Positions 1 to 11,300 of a stretch of 64,000 nucleotides of DNA are shown in pieces. The position numbers and the translations under genes were made by a program. The notes below the pieces were generated by a model. The model was not told the origin of the DNA. It ran no database searches and saw only the letters and a list, made by a program, of their open reading frames with translations. The DNA comes from Loxodes magnus (Eukaryota > Ciliophora > Karyorelictea > Loxodida > Loxodidae). The stretch's first letter is position 1; each line of letters starts with the position of its first letter. Location: assembly GCA_946699065.1 (NCBI GenBank), contig CAMPDV010000453.1:1-64000 (forward strand), written 5' to 3'.

Positions 1-350
1 AAAACTTTGCGCTAACACGTAACTCAGAAATTTTCCAGTACTATACTATAAAATTCAAAAATTTTTTTGCTCTGTTACGTACTTCGAAAATTTTCTAGCA
101 CTAGAAAATTTAAAACTTTTATAACTCTAGTACATACTTCGAAAAAAATTCCTAATACTGGAAAAATTATAAATTTTTTTACTTTCGTACGTAACTTCAA
201 AAAATTTTTAATACTTCAAAATTTAAAATTTTTAACTCTAGTACATACCTCAAAAATTTTTCCAACGCTGAAAAATTTGAAATTTTTTTAACTCTAGTAC
301 TTACTTCAAAAAATTTCTAACATTCGAAAATTTTAAAAATTTCTCTAACA
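1..350. repeat. Degenerate ~55-bp tandem repeat
   Basis: A motif like 'aactctagtacatacttc' followed by 'aaaaattt' recurs at about 11, 71, 125, 183, 236 and 291, spaced 53-60 bases. Each unit also holds a variant of 'ctaacactggaaaa'. Copies are diverged. The standard-code ORF across it is a repeat artefact. The array may continue left of the window. Confidence 0.7.
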
Positions 351-552
351 CTTTATTTTAAATAAGCTTAAATTTTTTTTTAAATAAATAAGTTCAAAAG
401 AAAGACTTAGAAAAAATACTAAGTCTTATAATTTTTTTTCTTTACTTAAAATAATGATAATCAGCAAGAAGAACATAATTAATTAGAATAAAAACTTAAC
501 AATTTTAATATTCTTAAATGTAATAAAATTAAATAGTTTAAATTTATAAAGA

Positions 553-2913
553 TCACCTGATGTATCTCTACTTGTCCTCCACACTCATAATGGCATTTGC
601 CATTACACAATTCTAAAATCGCAATCCATAGTCAGCATATACTTTGTTCCAGTCAGTCTACTAAATAATGAATGCTAAATTTGAACTTACCTATTGTTAG
701 TTATTAGTATCTACTCCATTCAATATCTTTCCTAAGTTCCATCTTCGAATGACGTAGTCTTAAGATTCACTTTCCCAAATCTTATCACCTGTACTCGATA
801 CCAACCAATTGTTGTCCTTAGATAATGATAAACTTCCTGCATAGTCAGAATTATTTAAAACGCAGACACATTATCCATTGTTGATATTTCAGATTCTTAT
901 TGACTTGTCATAAGATCCAGATAAGATATACTTGTTGTTACTCGAGAATATTACCGATAAGACATAATCTGTGTGACCCGAAAAGACCTTTGTACAAGAC
1001 AGAGTTCGAGAGTTCCATAAACGAATAGTTTAGTCAGCCGATCCAGATATGATGAACTCTGAATCACTGGATATAGCCACAGCATATACAGAATTAGTGT
1101 GACCACTCATGGTCTTACAGGTACCTGTCTTGACGTCCCATAGTCTCACCGTATAATCATGACTTCCCGATACGATGAACTCTGAATCACTGGATATAGC
1201 CACAGATGATACATTACTAGTGTGACCACTCATAGTCTTACAGGTACCTGTCTTGACGTCCCATAGTCTCACCGTCTTATCTACACTTCCCGATACGATG
1301 AACTCTGAATCACTGGATATAGCCACAGATAATACATAACTAGTGTGACCACTCATGGTCTTACAGGTACCTGTCTTGACGTCCCATAGTCTCACCGTAT
1401 AATCTCCACTTCCCGATACGATGAACTCTGAATCACTGGATATAGCCACAGCATATACATAATGTGTGTTACCACTCATGGTCTTACAGGTACCTGTCTT
1501 GACGTCCCATAGTCTCACCGTATAATCATGACTTCCCGATACGATGAACTCATTGTTTGGTGAGATGGCAACTGAAGTGACATAGGAGGAGTGTCCAGAG
1601 TATATGTGTGGAAATTCAGAAGATATTGAGGTAAGGTTAGTGTTGGAGAGATCGCAATTAATAAATTTAGTGTTGCGGAGGTTGGATTATGTTAAGTTGG
1701 AGTTGGCGAAGTTACAATTGGTGAAGATGTTGTCAGTGAGATCAGCATTAGATAGGTCAAAGTTTTAGAAGTTTTGATAGTTGTATTATAGTTAGTTTTT
1801 AAGCATTAAATTAGATGGGTTTGGAATTGGAGCCACAGTTAAGTTTGCTTACTCTTAGCAAACTTAGATTACTTGATTATCAAATTTGAAATTATTTTGA
1901 ATAATTTATAAGTTTTATTTCATTGTATTAACTAAAGTTCTTATGTCGATAAATTGTCTTTACTTTTAAATTATATCTAAGTTGATTACGTATTCTTTTG
2001 CCTGAACCATATCTTGTTTTTATTTTTAAGTAATTATTTGATCTTATTAATATTAAGGGATAAACTAAATCTCTTATTTACTTTAATAATCGTTATATTA
2101 GGCTTTTGTCTGTCTTTGTTATTGCACAACAGGATTTGATATTTGAATACGTCCTCTGATAAACTTAAATTGCTTGAAAAACTATTATACAAGCTACTCT
2201 GACTAACTTAACGTTAATTACTGACCATTTGCATTCTCAGTTAAATAATTGAAGACGTTGAACAAGCATTGTTAGATATTGGTTCTTAAAGTTTAAACAT
2301 CTAATTGCTAACTCTATTCTCTCTTTAACTCATCTATCTCTCGCAAGATTTACTAAAACTATTCTTAGGCTTGACTATTTTGTTCTTAACTTTATGACTA
2401 TTAAGAAATTCTTTAGGCTTAATCTTTATATAACTGATTTGCTGCTTGAAGCTCAGTAAATCGTTATATTAATTTTTAAACTTTGATATTATTAATAGAA
2501 ACTTAACCTATTATAGTTTTGAAAATTTCATGTACAGATAACGCCTAGATATGCTTAAAAAGCTAGGAACTTTCTTAAATTATATCTCTTATTGAGGTAA
2601 AGTAATTTTGCTTATAAACTTAATATCCTTGTAGTCACTTGAATTACTCATTGATTTGCACTTGGTCAATTATTGTTTCTTAATGTTGCTGTGATATTTC
2701 TTAATGGACTTGTACTTAAACTTGATGTCCTTGTAACTCTTCTGGATTTATGTTAAAGACTTAGTTGTGTTACGCACATTCGATTTTTTTTGTAAGTTGA
2801 AATAAAAAATTAAGACACTTCAAACATGAACTACAACCACATGGTAACTATTTGTATATTCGCTTGTCTTAATTGAATTACTTTTTACAGTTTGGACACT
2901 GATTGTTATCCAT
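553..2913 (-). CDS. RING-like / pentapeptide-repeat / WD40 protein
   Basis: Read with TAA/TAG=Gln and TGA=Trp, one frame runs 787 codons from an ATG to a TGA. The N-terminus has a RING-like set of zinc ligands (CPNC near residue 6, then CGCSSCLKC, then C-x2-H). A long Gln-rich coiled-coil-like region follows. Pentapeptide repeats (SNADL, FANSNL, KFINCDL) lie at about residues 380-430. Seven or so WD40 repeats ([21 protein letters not shown]) fill about 440-735. The tail contains YGLRF-x2-C, shared with the genes at 28953 and 50225. RING domains generally act as ubiquitin ligases and WD40 propellers as scaffolds; an E3 or adaptor role is inference. Several propeller Trp codons are TGA. The stop is the first TGA past the tail. 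Confidence 0.85.
661..690 (-). other. Putative 30-nt intron
   Basis: On the minus strand a segment starts GTAAGT and ends TTTAG, just after the last WD40 repeat. Its length is a multiple of three, so frame alone does not require splicing. The two paralogues have GT...AG segments of 26 and 24 nt at the same place, and the protein after each is homologous (YGL-x-F). Confidence 0.65.
1046..1545 (-). repeat. Four near-identical 123-bp WD40 modules
   Basis: Within the WD40 gene, units of exactly 123 bases (41 codons) repeat at 1143, 1266, 1389 and 1512. They are almost identical in DNA, including third positions. The other WD repeats of the same protein are much more diverged. This points to recent internal duplication or gene conversion. 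Confidence 0.9.
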
Positions 2914-3339
2914 TTATAAAGATTAAAAAAACTTTAATATATAGAAACTAATTATATTGAAATAAAAATTGAGAAAATATTTTTATTATTTAAAAAAAAG
3001 ATTTAACATTAAAAAAATAAAATTAAAAAATTTTTAAAATAAAAATTAAAAATTAAAATTTTATTATAAATAATTTAGTATTTTGAATTTAAAAAAAAAT
3101 TAAAAAATAATCATATATCTAAAACTAAAATGCAAATGCAAATGTAAAAAATAAAATATTTTAACTAAAAATGAAATAAGAATACAGAGAAAATGTTAAA
3201 TTTAAGAAAAAAAATAAATATCTTAAATACTATAAAAAAAATTAAATTGAAAAAAAAATGATAAAACTTTAATGACTTTAATACAAAGAGATAAAAAAAT
3301 TTAAATAAATAAAAATTATTAGCACTTCTTTTATTTGCA
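2914..3339. other. AT-rich intergenic stretch
   Basis: A/T runs and short low-complexity sequence upstream of the minus-strand gene. It would hold that gene's promoter, but I see no distinct element. Confidence 0.5.
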
Positions 3340-3672
3340 GCACTTTTAATTAATTTATTTAATTTTAAACTAAAAAAGATTTGGACTGCAACTTCTTGCA
3401 GTTTAACTACCTCAACACCCCCTTCATGGGATAACGGGGATATCCTGTTGCTTTCGAAAAGTAGCTGCCAGGGAGCTCCATCGCTATGGGCAGCCAGACT
3501 TCAAGCCCCTACCAGGAGTGGATAATCAAGAGGAAGGTGTTCCCTTGTAAAGGTTGACTTTGACCAGGGACTTTCTCAGCGACAGGAAAGGAACTTGTTC
3601 CTAGTCATAAAACCAGAAAGTATGATTCAGAAGGTCAATCACAGTTTCCACCATCTTTTTAATTATATTTGA
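3340..3672 (-). mobile_element. SINE-like element, family E, copy 1
   Basis: Homologous along its length to 37140-37462; shared blocks include 'ataacggggatatcctgttg', 'agggagctccat' and 'cttcaagcccctacca'. On the minus strand it starts ATGGTGG and ends in a hairpin (3385-3402, stem ACTGCAA/TTGCAGT) followed by TCCAAATCTTTTTT. The hairpin stem differs from that of copy 2 by paired changes. No ORF is conserved between copies. Origin of the body is not recognised. Confidence 0.75.
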
Positions 3673-3689
3673 AGCACTTTTATAATTAA

Positions 3690-4030
3690 TATTTCATATT
3701 AAGAAAAATGCTTACATGTTTCTTGTTATAATTTTATTATCATAATGAGATACTCCACCTTCAATAAATCAGAAATCTTCTTATTAAATATGAATCTCGA
3801 CTCTTAAATTAAATGTACTTGTCCTCTTATATAAAGTCCAAATAAGCATAATTATTAAGTCATCAGTAGGCATGGAAGTAAAACGTTTATACATCTTGTG
3901 AGAATACTTAAGAAAGTTAGGGTTATCTCTTCCTAACTTGTCCACTCTTTTTTGTGATGTCATTTATTGTGAGAGATTACTTGCTATGCAGTATACACTT
4001 TACCAAATGTTCAATGGTTCTCCTGACAAT
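3690..4030 (-). mobile_element. Diverged SINE-like element, family B (old copy)
   Basis: Diverged relative of the copy at 61590-62012. Shared landmarks in order: 'aagaaaaat..c..catgtttcttgtta', 'attattaagtcat', 'aagttagg', 'cttgtccac', 'gatgtcat', 'gcagtatacactttacca'. The 3' hairpin of the younger copies is missing or unrecognisable. It is clearly older than the three other copies. Confidence 0.6.
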
Positions 4031-4548
4031 TGCCGACATTCACTTTTTTTAAATGAAGATTATTATGGAAATTTAAAAAAATTATAACTATCATCAAAAA
4101 CATATTATAAATCGATTGATCTATTAAAATAATATTTGTACTTATATTCGATGAGAAATGTTTAAAATAAATAATATAAATTAAAAAAAAATGTTGGCTA
4201 AAATCAAAAACGTCTTTTATAAACCTTATATATTATAAGAATAAATATGAAAATAATATACTTACAACCACGTCATCTTTTAAAAAAATAATATTCTTAT
4301 TAGATTTAACAATAACTACCCAATTAACCAGAAAAAAAAACATGAAATGCTTCTTAGATATTCAAAACTTTAATATTATAGAATAAGCTTAAAACATAAA
4401 AAATATATTAAATATCACAATAAATAGAAGAAATTACAACTGAAAAAAATATATAAACAGATAGTTAAAGTAATGCTTAACCTAAATTAAGAATTTATAA
4501 GGACTAATAACTGACTAAAATAATAAAATCGAATTACTAACTATTAAA
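4031..4548. other. AT-rich stretch, nothing recognised
   Basis: Low-complexity A/T sequence with no coding signal on either strand under either code. Confidence 0.45.
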
Positions 4549-4925
4549 ATTTAAATAGGGTGGAAAGCCCTTTCCTTCGGATGTTGCTTGGAGGCCCAGC
4601 AAGGCAAATAAAAAATAAGCGCAGTCGGAGGATAAATCGGAGAAAGAGAAATCAATGACAAGAGAAAGATGATGTAACAAGCTGAAGAACTCTGAATGCC
4701 AGGAGGAAACTTTCTTCATTATAGGTCGGGGGAAATGTACCCGTAATTGCATATTGCATCCTATGCTTTGGAAGGAAAAATTACAGGGACGTATTGCAGG
4801 AAGGGAAAACAGGGATAGAAAGATATTAATTTTTTTTCGACATTAAATAAAATTAATTTAAAGAGCTGCGCACCAACGAGAGTGCTACGCGCTCTATAAT
4901 CCAATTTATTTATTTATTTCTAATA
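4549..4925 (+). mobile_element. SINE-like element, family A, copy 1
   Basis: Virtually identical, in inverted orientation, to 10515-10886. It begins AAATAGGGTGGAAAGCCC and ends with the AGAGC...GCTCT hairpin (4862-4895), then CCAATTTATTTATTTATT. The hairpin and TTTA tail are shared with families B, C and D. A 66-codon standard-code ORF on the other strand is conserved only because the copies are nearly identical; I do not regard it as a gene. Confidence 0.85.
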
Positions 4926-7900
4926 AAATTTAAAATCTCCTCAACTCTAAAACTTTATCAGACAAGGTTCGTGAAAGAGGAACTAATATTAGATGAGCAA
5001 TGTTCAAGGAAGGTAAATAACGATTAATAAAGATTTAACTCAAGGCACTGTAGAAAGTACCTAAAATGTTATTAAAATAGACAATAAACTACTAGAATCT
5101 TATTCGATATAAGTAATTTACATTTTGAACAAATATTTCCACCAGTACCCTGAGTATAAAAAAGAACTGGTACATATTTAAAGAGATTCATAAGGGACTA
5201 TTTATATTTGCATATGTTAGGGAGGACTCCCTGGTGGAGCGCAAGAATCTAAGAAAATAAAAATAGTACATGTAATCATAACCTAGATAGCTAGTAAACA
5301 GGTGGCATTATAATAATTCATCCTTGATAATGAATTTAACGTTTTTTCAATAAAAGAAGCATGAACGTAATAAACATATTGCCCAATTGTTATAGAACAA
5401 TATCGTACCTATTACTAAAACGCAAATACTCGTGCAGGTGGAGTATGTCTATTAGTAAAAAAGTAACTTGATTCTTGTTAAAATTAATTAGATTTATCAA
5501 ATCTTCCTGAACATTTTATAAGCGTGAGAGTTGGAAATTTTATAATTGCATCATGTATTTGCCTACAAATGAAAAATAAAATATTTATAAGGACATTGCA
5601 TATTAATACCTTAATAATATAATAAATAATAGCGACCAGAACCCTATTATACTTTGTGGCGACTTTAATGCCTTAATTCCTAACTATGGTAATAATTCAT
5701 CACAAATCAATAATAATACTTAAAGATTGCTAGACTTTATAGAAGCAAATAAATTAATAATTTTAAATGATTAAGAGTCCAACACATTTATTCATAGAGT
5801 GAATAATTAATGCTATTGTAATGACTACTTCTTGGCAACTTAACATTTAAATTCCGATGATTTCGTTGACTATAAAGTTATTCAAGATTCGAGTTTGCAT
5901 ACTGATCATTTTCTACTAAGTATTACATTAAATTATAATTTAAAAAGAAATGAATAAGATTAACAATAACGGTTACTCTTTAAAATTTTTAAATTATAGG
6001 ATCTGAACACGAGAACCTATTATTAAACTATTAAACTAATTTTGGGATAATTTTATAAATTCTAGTAACTTGATTAAAAAGATGTTGACAATTAGTATCA
6101 ATTCATCTGTGATCTGAGATTGCGTTTGGATCTTAAAATTAAAGAAAAAACTATTATCAATTGCCAAGTTACTTAACTATGTTATTTGTTCAAGTAAAAA
6201 AGGATAATATTGCATATTAGAACGCATTAGCTTTTTATAGATGTCATAATTAAGAAGTTATCAAACTTTACTAGCTTAAAATTTAATCTTATGAGCATTA
6301 TCTTCACAAATTTTGGAAATGAATAAAATAAAAAATCTAAGGAAAAACATAAAGATCTTAACAAAAATGCTTAAATAATGTTTAAACAAGCTAAGAATCT
6401 AATAAACTCAAAAATTCGTAATTAGGTTAATTTTAACTTTAACTAACAACAGCAATTTATTGAAAATTGGGAACCTAACGATTTTGATAAACATTCGAAA
6501 ATAAGTAAGATAGATTTTGACTTCTCAAATAGAAAAATAGAGGGAATATTTAGAAATAAATCTTTTATCTTAAATTAGGAATTAAGTCATTTATAAAATA
6601 TGCCTCTTTTTACGTGATTTGAAATTAAAAAAATTATATCTTAGCTTGCAAATAATAAAGCTACAGGTAATGAGGGTCTAAAAGCTGAGCTTATTAAATA
6701 TGAGGTTAAGATTTGCATCAAATTATTAAAAGTTTCATTAATAACATGCTTAGAACATTTAAAATACCTAATGCAATTAAAAAAATAAGCATTCTTCCGA
6801 TTTTTAAAAAGGGAAACAAAATTAATTGATGTAATTGACGACCTATTGCTTTATTGAACTGTCTACTTAAAATTTATGATAAAACACTAACATAAAGATT
6901 TTAACATTATATTTATGAACGAAACATTTTCATTCAACCTAATTTGGATTTATTCGTAAACGCTCCACTACTTAGCAAATTTGAACTATTTAGTAAATTA
7001 TAGACTTGCATGTAGATGATCTCATAAAAAGTAATTAATTGCTACTTTAATAGATTTAGAAAAAATGTTTGATAGCATATCTAGGAAATTACCTTTTGAT
7101 CATCTTAGAAGACTTAGGTTACCTTTGGACCTAATATTGGCACTAGAATCTTTTTATGATAATGTTGATGCTAAGTTTATAATTGATGGATATCTTACAA
7201 GAACAATTAAATATAACAATGGAGTATTATAGGGAAGTAGCCAAGTACCTGTACTTGTAATTTTATACTATGATATTGCTATAAGATATTTAGAAGATAA
7301 TCACAAGAAATTAGGATTTCAAATATTATCTAAAACTTTCGTAGTACGAGCCTTTGCTGACGAATTAATCCAAATATCCTCTTCCTAGAAAAATGCCTAA
7401 AAATTATTACAAACTACATCTACAGTTTTTAATTTATTAAAACTTACAATTAATGTAGATAAATGTGAAGTAATAGAATTCTTGAAAAAAATAAATGAAA
7501 AGAAAGCTAACCTTCTATTACTATAAAGCTCAATGGGATTCCAATTGCTTAAAAAGATGAAGTTAACTATTTAGGATATTAGTTAGGAATAAAATAAAAT
7601 TAAAAATTACATTGTACAGAAGTAGCTACAAAACACAGAGTATCTTTTTAAAAAGCTACTGTAATACTTTCTAAATATGTTTTAGTATCACCTCTCAGCT
7701 TCAGAATTCTTTATAGAACTTTTATTTTGCCTAAAGTTTAATATGGAAGTGATATTACTCCGTGAGCTACTACTTCTGGAATTAAAGAAATAAAAAGCAA
7801 GATAGCAAAATCGTAAAGGCTTATTTCAAGATAGGTGTTTAGATCTTAAGAATTCACATTCAATGATTCATGCTTTATTGATCTAAACTGGCTTCCTTTT

Positions 7901-8835
7901 ACACATAAGGTAACTCAAAAGTTAATGCACTTTTATTAAAAATTGATATAATACAGCAAAGAAAATCCTAATTCAGACACTGCTTTTTTATTAGAAAAAT
8001 GCACTAAATTTAATTTACCATACTAGAAACATATAAAAAAATGTATCGATTTTTATAATTTTGAGACATGTCACATGTTTAGAATAATATGGATTTTTAT
8101 AAACTCAAGGAATAAAAAATAAAACATAAATTCTTAATGGAATGTCTCTCTATAAATACACTTATGCCAACAGCAAAAAGAATTATAGACTAAATAGAAA
8201 ATAATTAAAGTGTATTTCCTGAAATAACTTACACTAAATATAATAAACGCTATATTAGAGAGACTATTTCCATCTATAAACTAAGAAATTTTTCTTATAA
8301 TTTTCAATAAGAACTCAGTAATCGCTACCTTAACGTTAGATATAGCATTATTTGCTTATATGGCTAAGACTTTGATGAAACTGATCTTATTTTTTATTGC
8401 TAATAAAATGCAGATATTATTGAGGAATTCGAAATTCATAAAGCTCTTAAAGAAAAAGACAAAAAGAAACTAATTCTTTATGACTAAAACTATATAAGCA
8501 AACATCTTTCAAATAATCAAATTTCTAAAATAGACAAATTAATCAAAAATTTTAATTCCAAATTACTCAAAAAGCGTCTTGAAATGTTTAAACTACAAGA
8601 TGATTTGTTAGAAGAGTTTCTAGAGGGAAAAAAAGAAAAATTTAATCAAGAAAATAAATAAAAATATATGATAGTGAAAGAGCAAGAAGAAGCTTGATTG
8701 ACATTTACAAACTTTTATCTTTCAACATATTTGTAATATTTATAGTCTAAGCGATATCTATTGCAACTATGTCTCACTATTCTTAAATATTGAAAATATT
8801 ATATTTAAATTAATTAATTAATTAATTGGAAATCA
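4926..8835 (+). mobile_element. LINE (APE-type), copy L1
   Basis: Non-LTR retrotransposon whose second half is about 90% like L7 at 54.7-57.8 kb by eye. Its left edge abuts the tail of the family A element. The 3' end runs into a (TTAA)n-like tract at about 8808-8830, the usual kind of LINE tail. It carries one long endonuclease-reverse transcriptase region. No ORF1 was found directly upstream. Confidence 0.85.
5230..8690 (+). pseudogene. LINE ORF2: APE endonuclease + reverse transcriptase
   Basis: Read with TAA/TAG=Gln. Endonuclease motifs: AGGVCLLVKK (about 5430), ILCGDFNALIPNYG (about 5660) and HTDHFLLS (about 5900). Reverse transcriptase motifs: ISILPIFKKGNK, WRPIALLNCLLKIYDK, LDLEKMFDS (motif A, about 7060), GVLQGSSQVP (motif B, about 7220) and AFADELIQ (motif C, about 7350). 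The C-terminal zinc region reads C-x-Y...DETDLIFYC (about 8350-8400). Motif C has ADE where active enzymes have ADD, and several frame changes are needed between domains, so this copy is probably dead. Confidence 0.85.
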
Positions 8836-10060
8836 TACAGCTTAGATCATTAAGAGCTGTAATAGATGGACCTTTTTGCGCATAAAACGAAATCCTGGAG
8901 AATGAACTGCATTTCCTTAAATTACAATACAATATGTGTTAACGTATGTTAATGTTCAGAAGAAAATTACTCCCAAACTAAGAATCATCATTGGATGGAT
9001 GAATATGTCAATTACCAAAGAGGAATAACTATATATTTGAAACAGACTCAATAACGAAATAATAATACAAGAAAAATGAAAAGGAATAGATGGAAAATTA
9101 GTTCCACAATGATGTAAATTCCATTACACGAATGTAGAATATAATCACCTGCAAAAAATTAGAAGTGAATTAATGGAACAATTCATATAAGGAATACCAA
9201 ACTTCCTAAGATTCAACAAACACAGAAAACAGGAAATATGATACTTATTTAGACTATGGGCCAAATGCAATGGAGCACAATAAACAATGAAAAGAAAGAA
9301 AAAATCTAATAGAGAGTGAAGCATTTTAATTCTGCAATTATAGAAAGGAAGATGAGATCCATATAATAGAAGATTGCAGATAATACAAAGAAGAAAGAGA
9401 ATAGTTAATAGAAAATATCACGAACGTAATTATCAGTAATAACTAATAAAAATAAGCCTTCTTAAACTCAGGCTTGAAGAAATAGTGTGAGGAAATTACA
9501 AATTCGAAAATCTGATACGAACTCTACAAGTAATCAAAAGAAAAGAAATAGATTGTCACATTAAAAATTTTCTGCAAGATATATAAAAGAAAAGAAAATG
9601 GGGCTATATTTAAAAAATTCTTCCTTATTAGAAAAAAACGGTAAAGACTATAGAGCAGGATCCAACGAGCATATTTGAATTTATAATAATTTATCAAGAG
9701 GACAAAAATAAAAATATGATTTAGCAACTTTATAACAATTCTAAGAAAATGTAGAAAGGAACTTGCGATATCCTCAGAAAAAACTAACAGATAGCTTAAC
9801 TATCTAAAGACAAATGAAATAGTTGGAAAAGTAATAGATAGAAATAGAATTCTACTATTTTAAAAAGACCTAATGATGGAGATTGACTCTAACTATTCAG
9901 ATCAGGATATAATGAATCTATTGGAAGAAAATTTAGAATAAATGGAAGAAAATTTAGAAGATTCTGGTCTGATAAGATAATTTCCAAGAATACTCCTACT
10001 TTTGATTTTCTCTTAATTTGTGGTCAAAATATCAATGGTGAAACCACGTAAATTAATTGA
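8836..10060 (+). mobile_element. 5'-truncated LINE 3' end, L2
   Basis: The reading FRLWAKCNGAQQTMKR leads to FCNYRKEDEIHIIEDC (about 9330-9390), a typical C-terminal LINE zinc motif (C...EDE-x-H...C). Some 600 bases later comes the hairpin GTGG...AATGG...CCAC (10020-10047), then AAATTAATTGATTGG. No endonuclease or polymerase motifs precede it. It is a different LINE lineage from L1, and its tail hairpin matches those of SINE families F1 and F2 and the unit at 38.8 kb. Confidence 0.75.
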
Positions 10061-10084
10061 TTGGTTAGATCATTCATTCATAAA

Positions 10085-10510
10085 CTCTCTCTTCAACATT
10101 TATAGTTTTTTTTTTAATTTTTTAATTTTTAGATCTTAATCGGTTGTTCATTTCTACACTTTTTTTTCTATTACTTTTAAACTTCGATTTTTTTTTCGTT
10201 TCATTTATAAATTTCTTATGTTGTCGATTTATATGCCTTTTATCATCTAAAACAGATTTAATTTTTTTATTGTTTATTTTTTTTCTTTTAAGATTTTGAT
10301 AATTTCCTTTTTCAATCATCATTTTTTCTTTTTTTCTCTATTATAGCCATTTGAGTTTATAATTTTGGCTTATTTTCTATTTTTTTGTGGTCTTATATTA
10401 ATTTCTATCTGATTTGTTTACATGCTTTAAGTGTTGTTAGTCTGATCTTATGAAGTGCTTCAAAAAGTATTTAATTTTCTTTAATGGGAGTAAATTTTTA
10501 TTGTTATTTT
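10085..10510 (-). pseudogene. Coiled-coil ORF fragment (C-terminal part?)
   Basis: Minus-strand reading, at first in one frame then shifted, gives Lys/Gln-rich text such as FEALHKIRLTTLKACKQI and IEKKRKND. It resembles in style the coiled-coil ORF at 11293-12665, which is separated from it by two SINE-like insertions. It may be the far end of the same gene. Identity with that gene is inference, because low-complexity coil sequence gives weak evidence. Confidence 0.35.
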
Positions 10511-10514
10511 TTTA

Positions 10515-10886
10515 GTTAAATAAATAAATTGGATTATAGAGCGCGTAGCACTCTCGTTGGTGCGCAGCTCTTTAAATTAATTTTATTTAATGTCGAAAAA
10601 AAATTAATATCTTTCTATCCCTGTTTTCCCTTCCTGCAATACGTCCCTGTAATTTTTCCTTCCAAAGCATAGGATGCAATATGCAATTACGGGTACATTT
10701 CCCCCGACCTATAATGAAGAAAGTTTCCTCCTGGCATTCAGAGTTCTTCAGCTTGTTACATCATCTTTCTCTTGTCATTGATTTCTCTTTCTCCGATTTA
10801 TCCTCCGACTGCGCTTATTTTTTATTTGCCTTGCTGGGCCTCCAAGCAACATCCGAAGGAAAGGGCTTTCCACCCTATTTAAATTA
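10515..10886 (-). mobile_element. SINE-like element, family A, copy 2
   Basis: Inverted near-perfect copy of 4549-4925. The hairpin (10538-10571, AGAGCGCG...CGCAGCTCT) and the A/T tail lie at its left end, and the AAATAGGGTGG start at its right end. Near-identity over about 350 bases implies a recent duplication of one of the two. Confidence 0.85.
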
Positions 10887-10904
10887 TATATATTATAATA
10901 ATTT

Positions 10905-11300
10905 AAAATATTGACGGCGAGTCTTAAGCTAGTCTCTAGCTAGAGACTCAATATCAGAAAAAGCGAGTCTTATTCTGTAGTTTGCGCCTCAGAACCTCTC
11001 CTATTCACTATGCCGTCAAGTTGGATAGGAGCTTGGTGGAAAGCAAGTCATAGTTGAGGCAAAATAAACTAAGATTTTTAACTATAAAAGATACTCAAGA
11101 CTGACTTTTGTACTAGAATGATAATTCCTTAAGAATTTAAACTCCGGCCTTAGACAAAGTCATAAGAATAGAGAGAAGAAGGTTTCACATTTGTGAATTA
11201 AAACAAGCAGAAAAGAGTATCAAGACTATATTATTAAAACATTAATCCGTGGATAGCCTATAATGGCAGACCCACGTTAATTAATTAATTTATTTATCGT
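10905..11300 (+). mobile_element. SINE-like element, family F, copy 1
   Basis: GC-richer than its flanks and non-coding. It begins near GACGGCGAGTC, contains a strong internal inverted repeat (TAGTCTCTAGCTAGAGACT, near 10940), and ends in the hairpin CGTGG...AATGG...CCACG (11248-11276) followed by TTAATTAATTAATT. The tail is the same type as in L2 and F2, so these probably share a LINE machinery. Confidence 0.65.

Noticed and set aside
1046-1545. Regular repeats that could suggest a CRISPR array
   Set aside because: The period is 123 bases, there are no spacers, and the units encode WD40 repeats in frame.
4549-10886. Composite DNA transposon bounded by inverted repeats
   Set aside because: The inverted copies each have the polarity of a retroposon (distinct start, terminal hairpin, TTTA tail) and no transposase lies between them.
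4537-10914. Identical 66-residue standard-code ORFs at 4537-4752 and 10681-10914
   Set aside because: They lie inside the two near-identical family A elements; identity of the peptide only reflects recent duplication of the DNA, and the standard code does not apply here.
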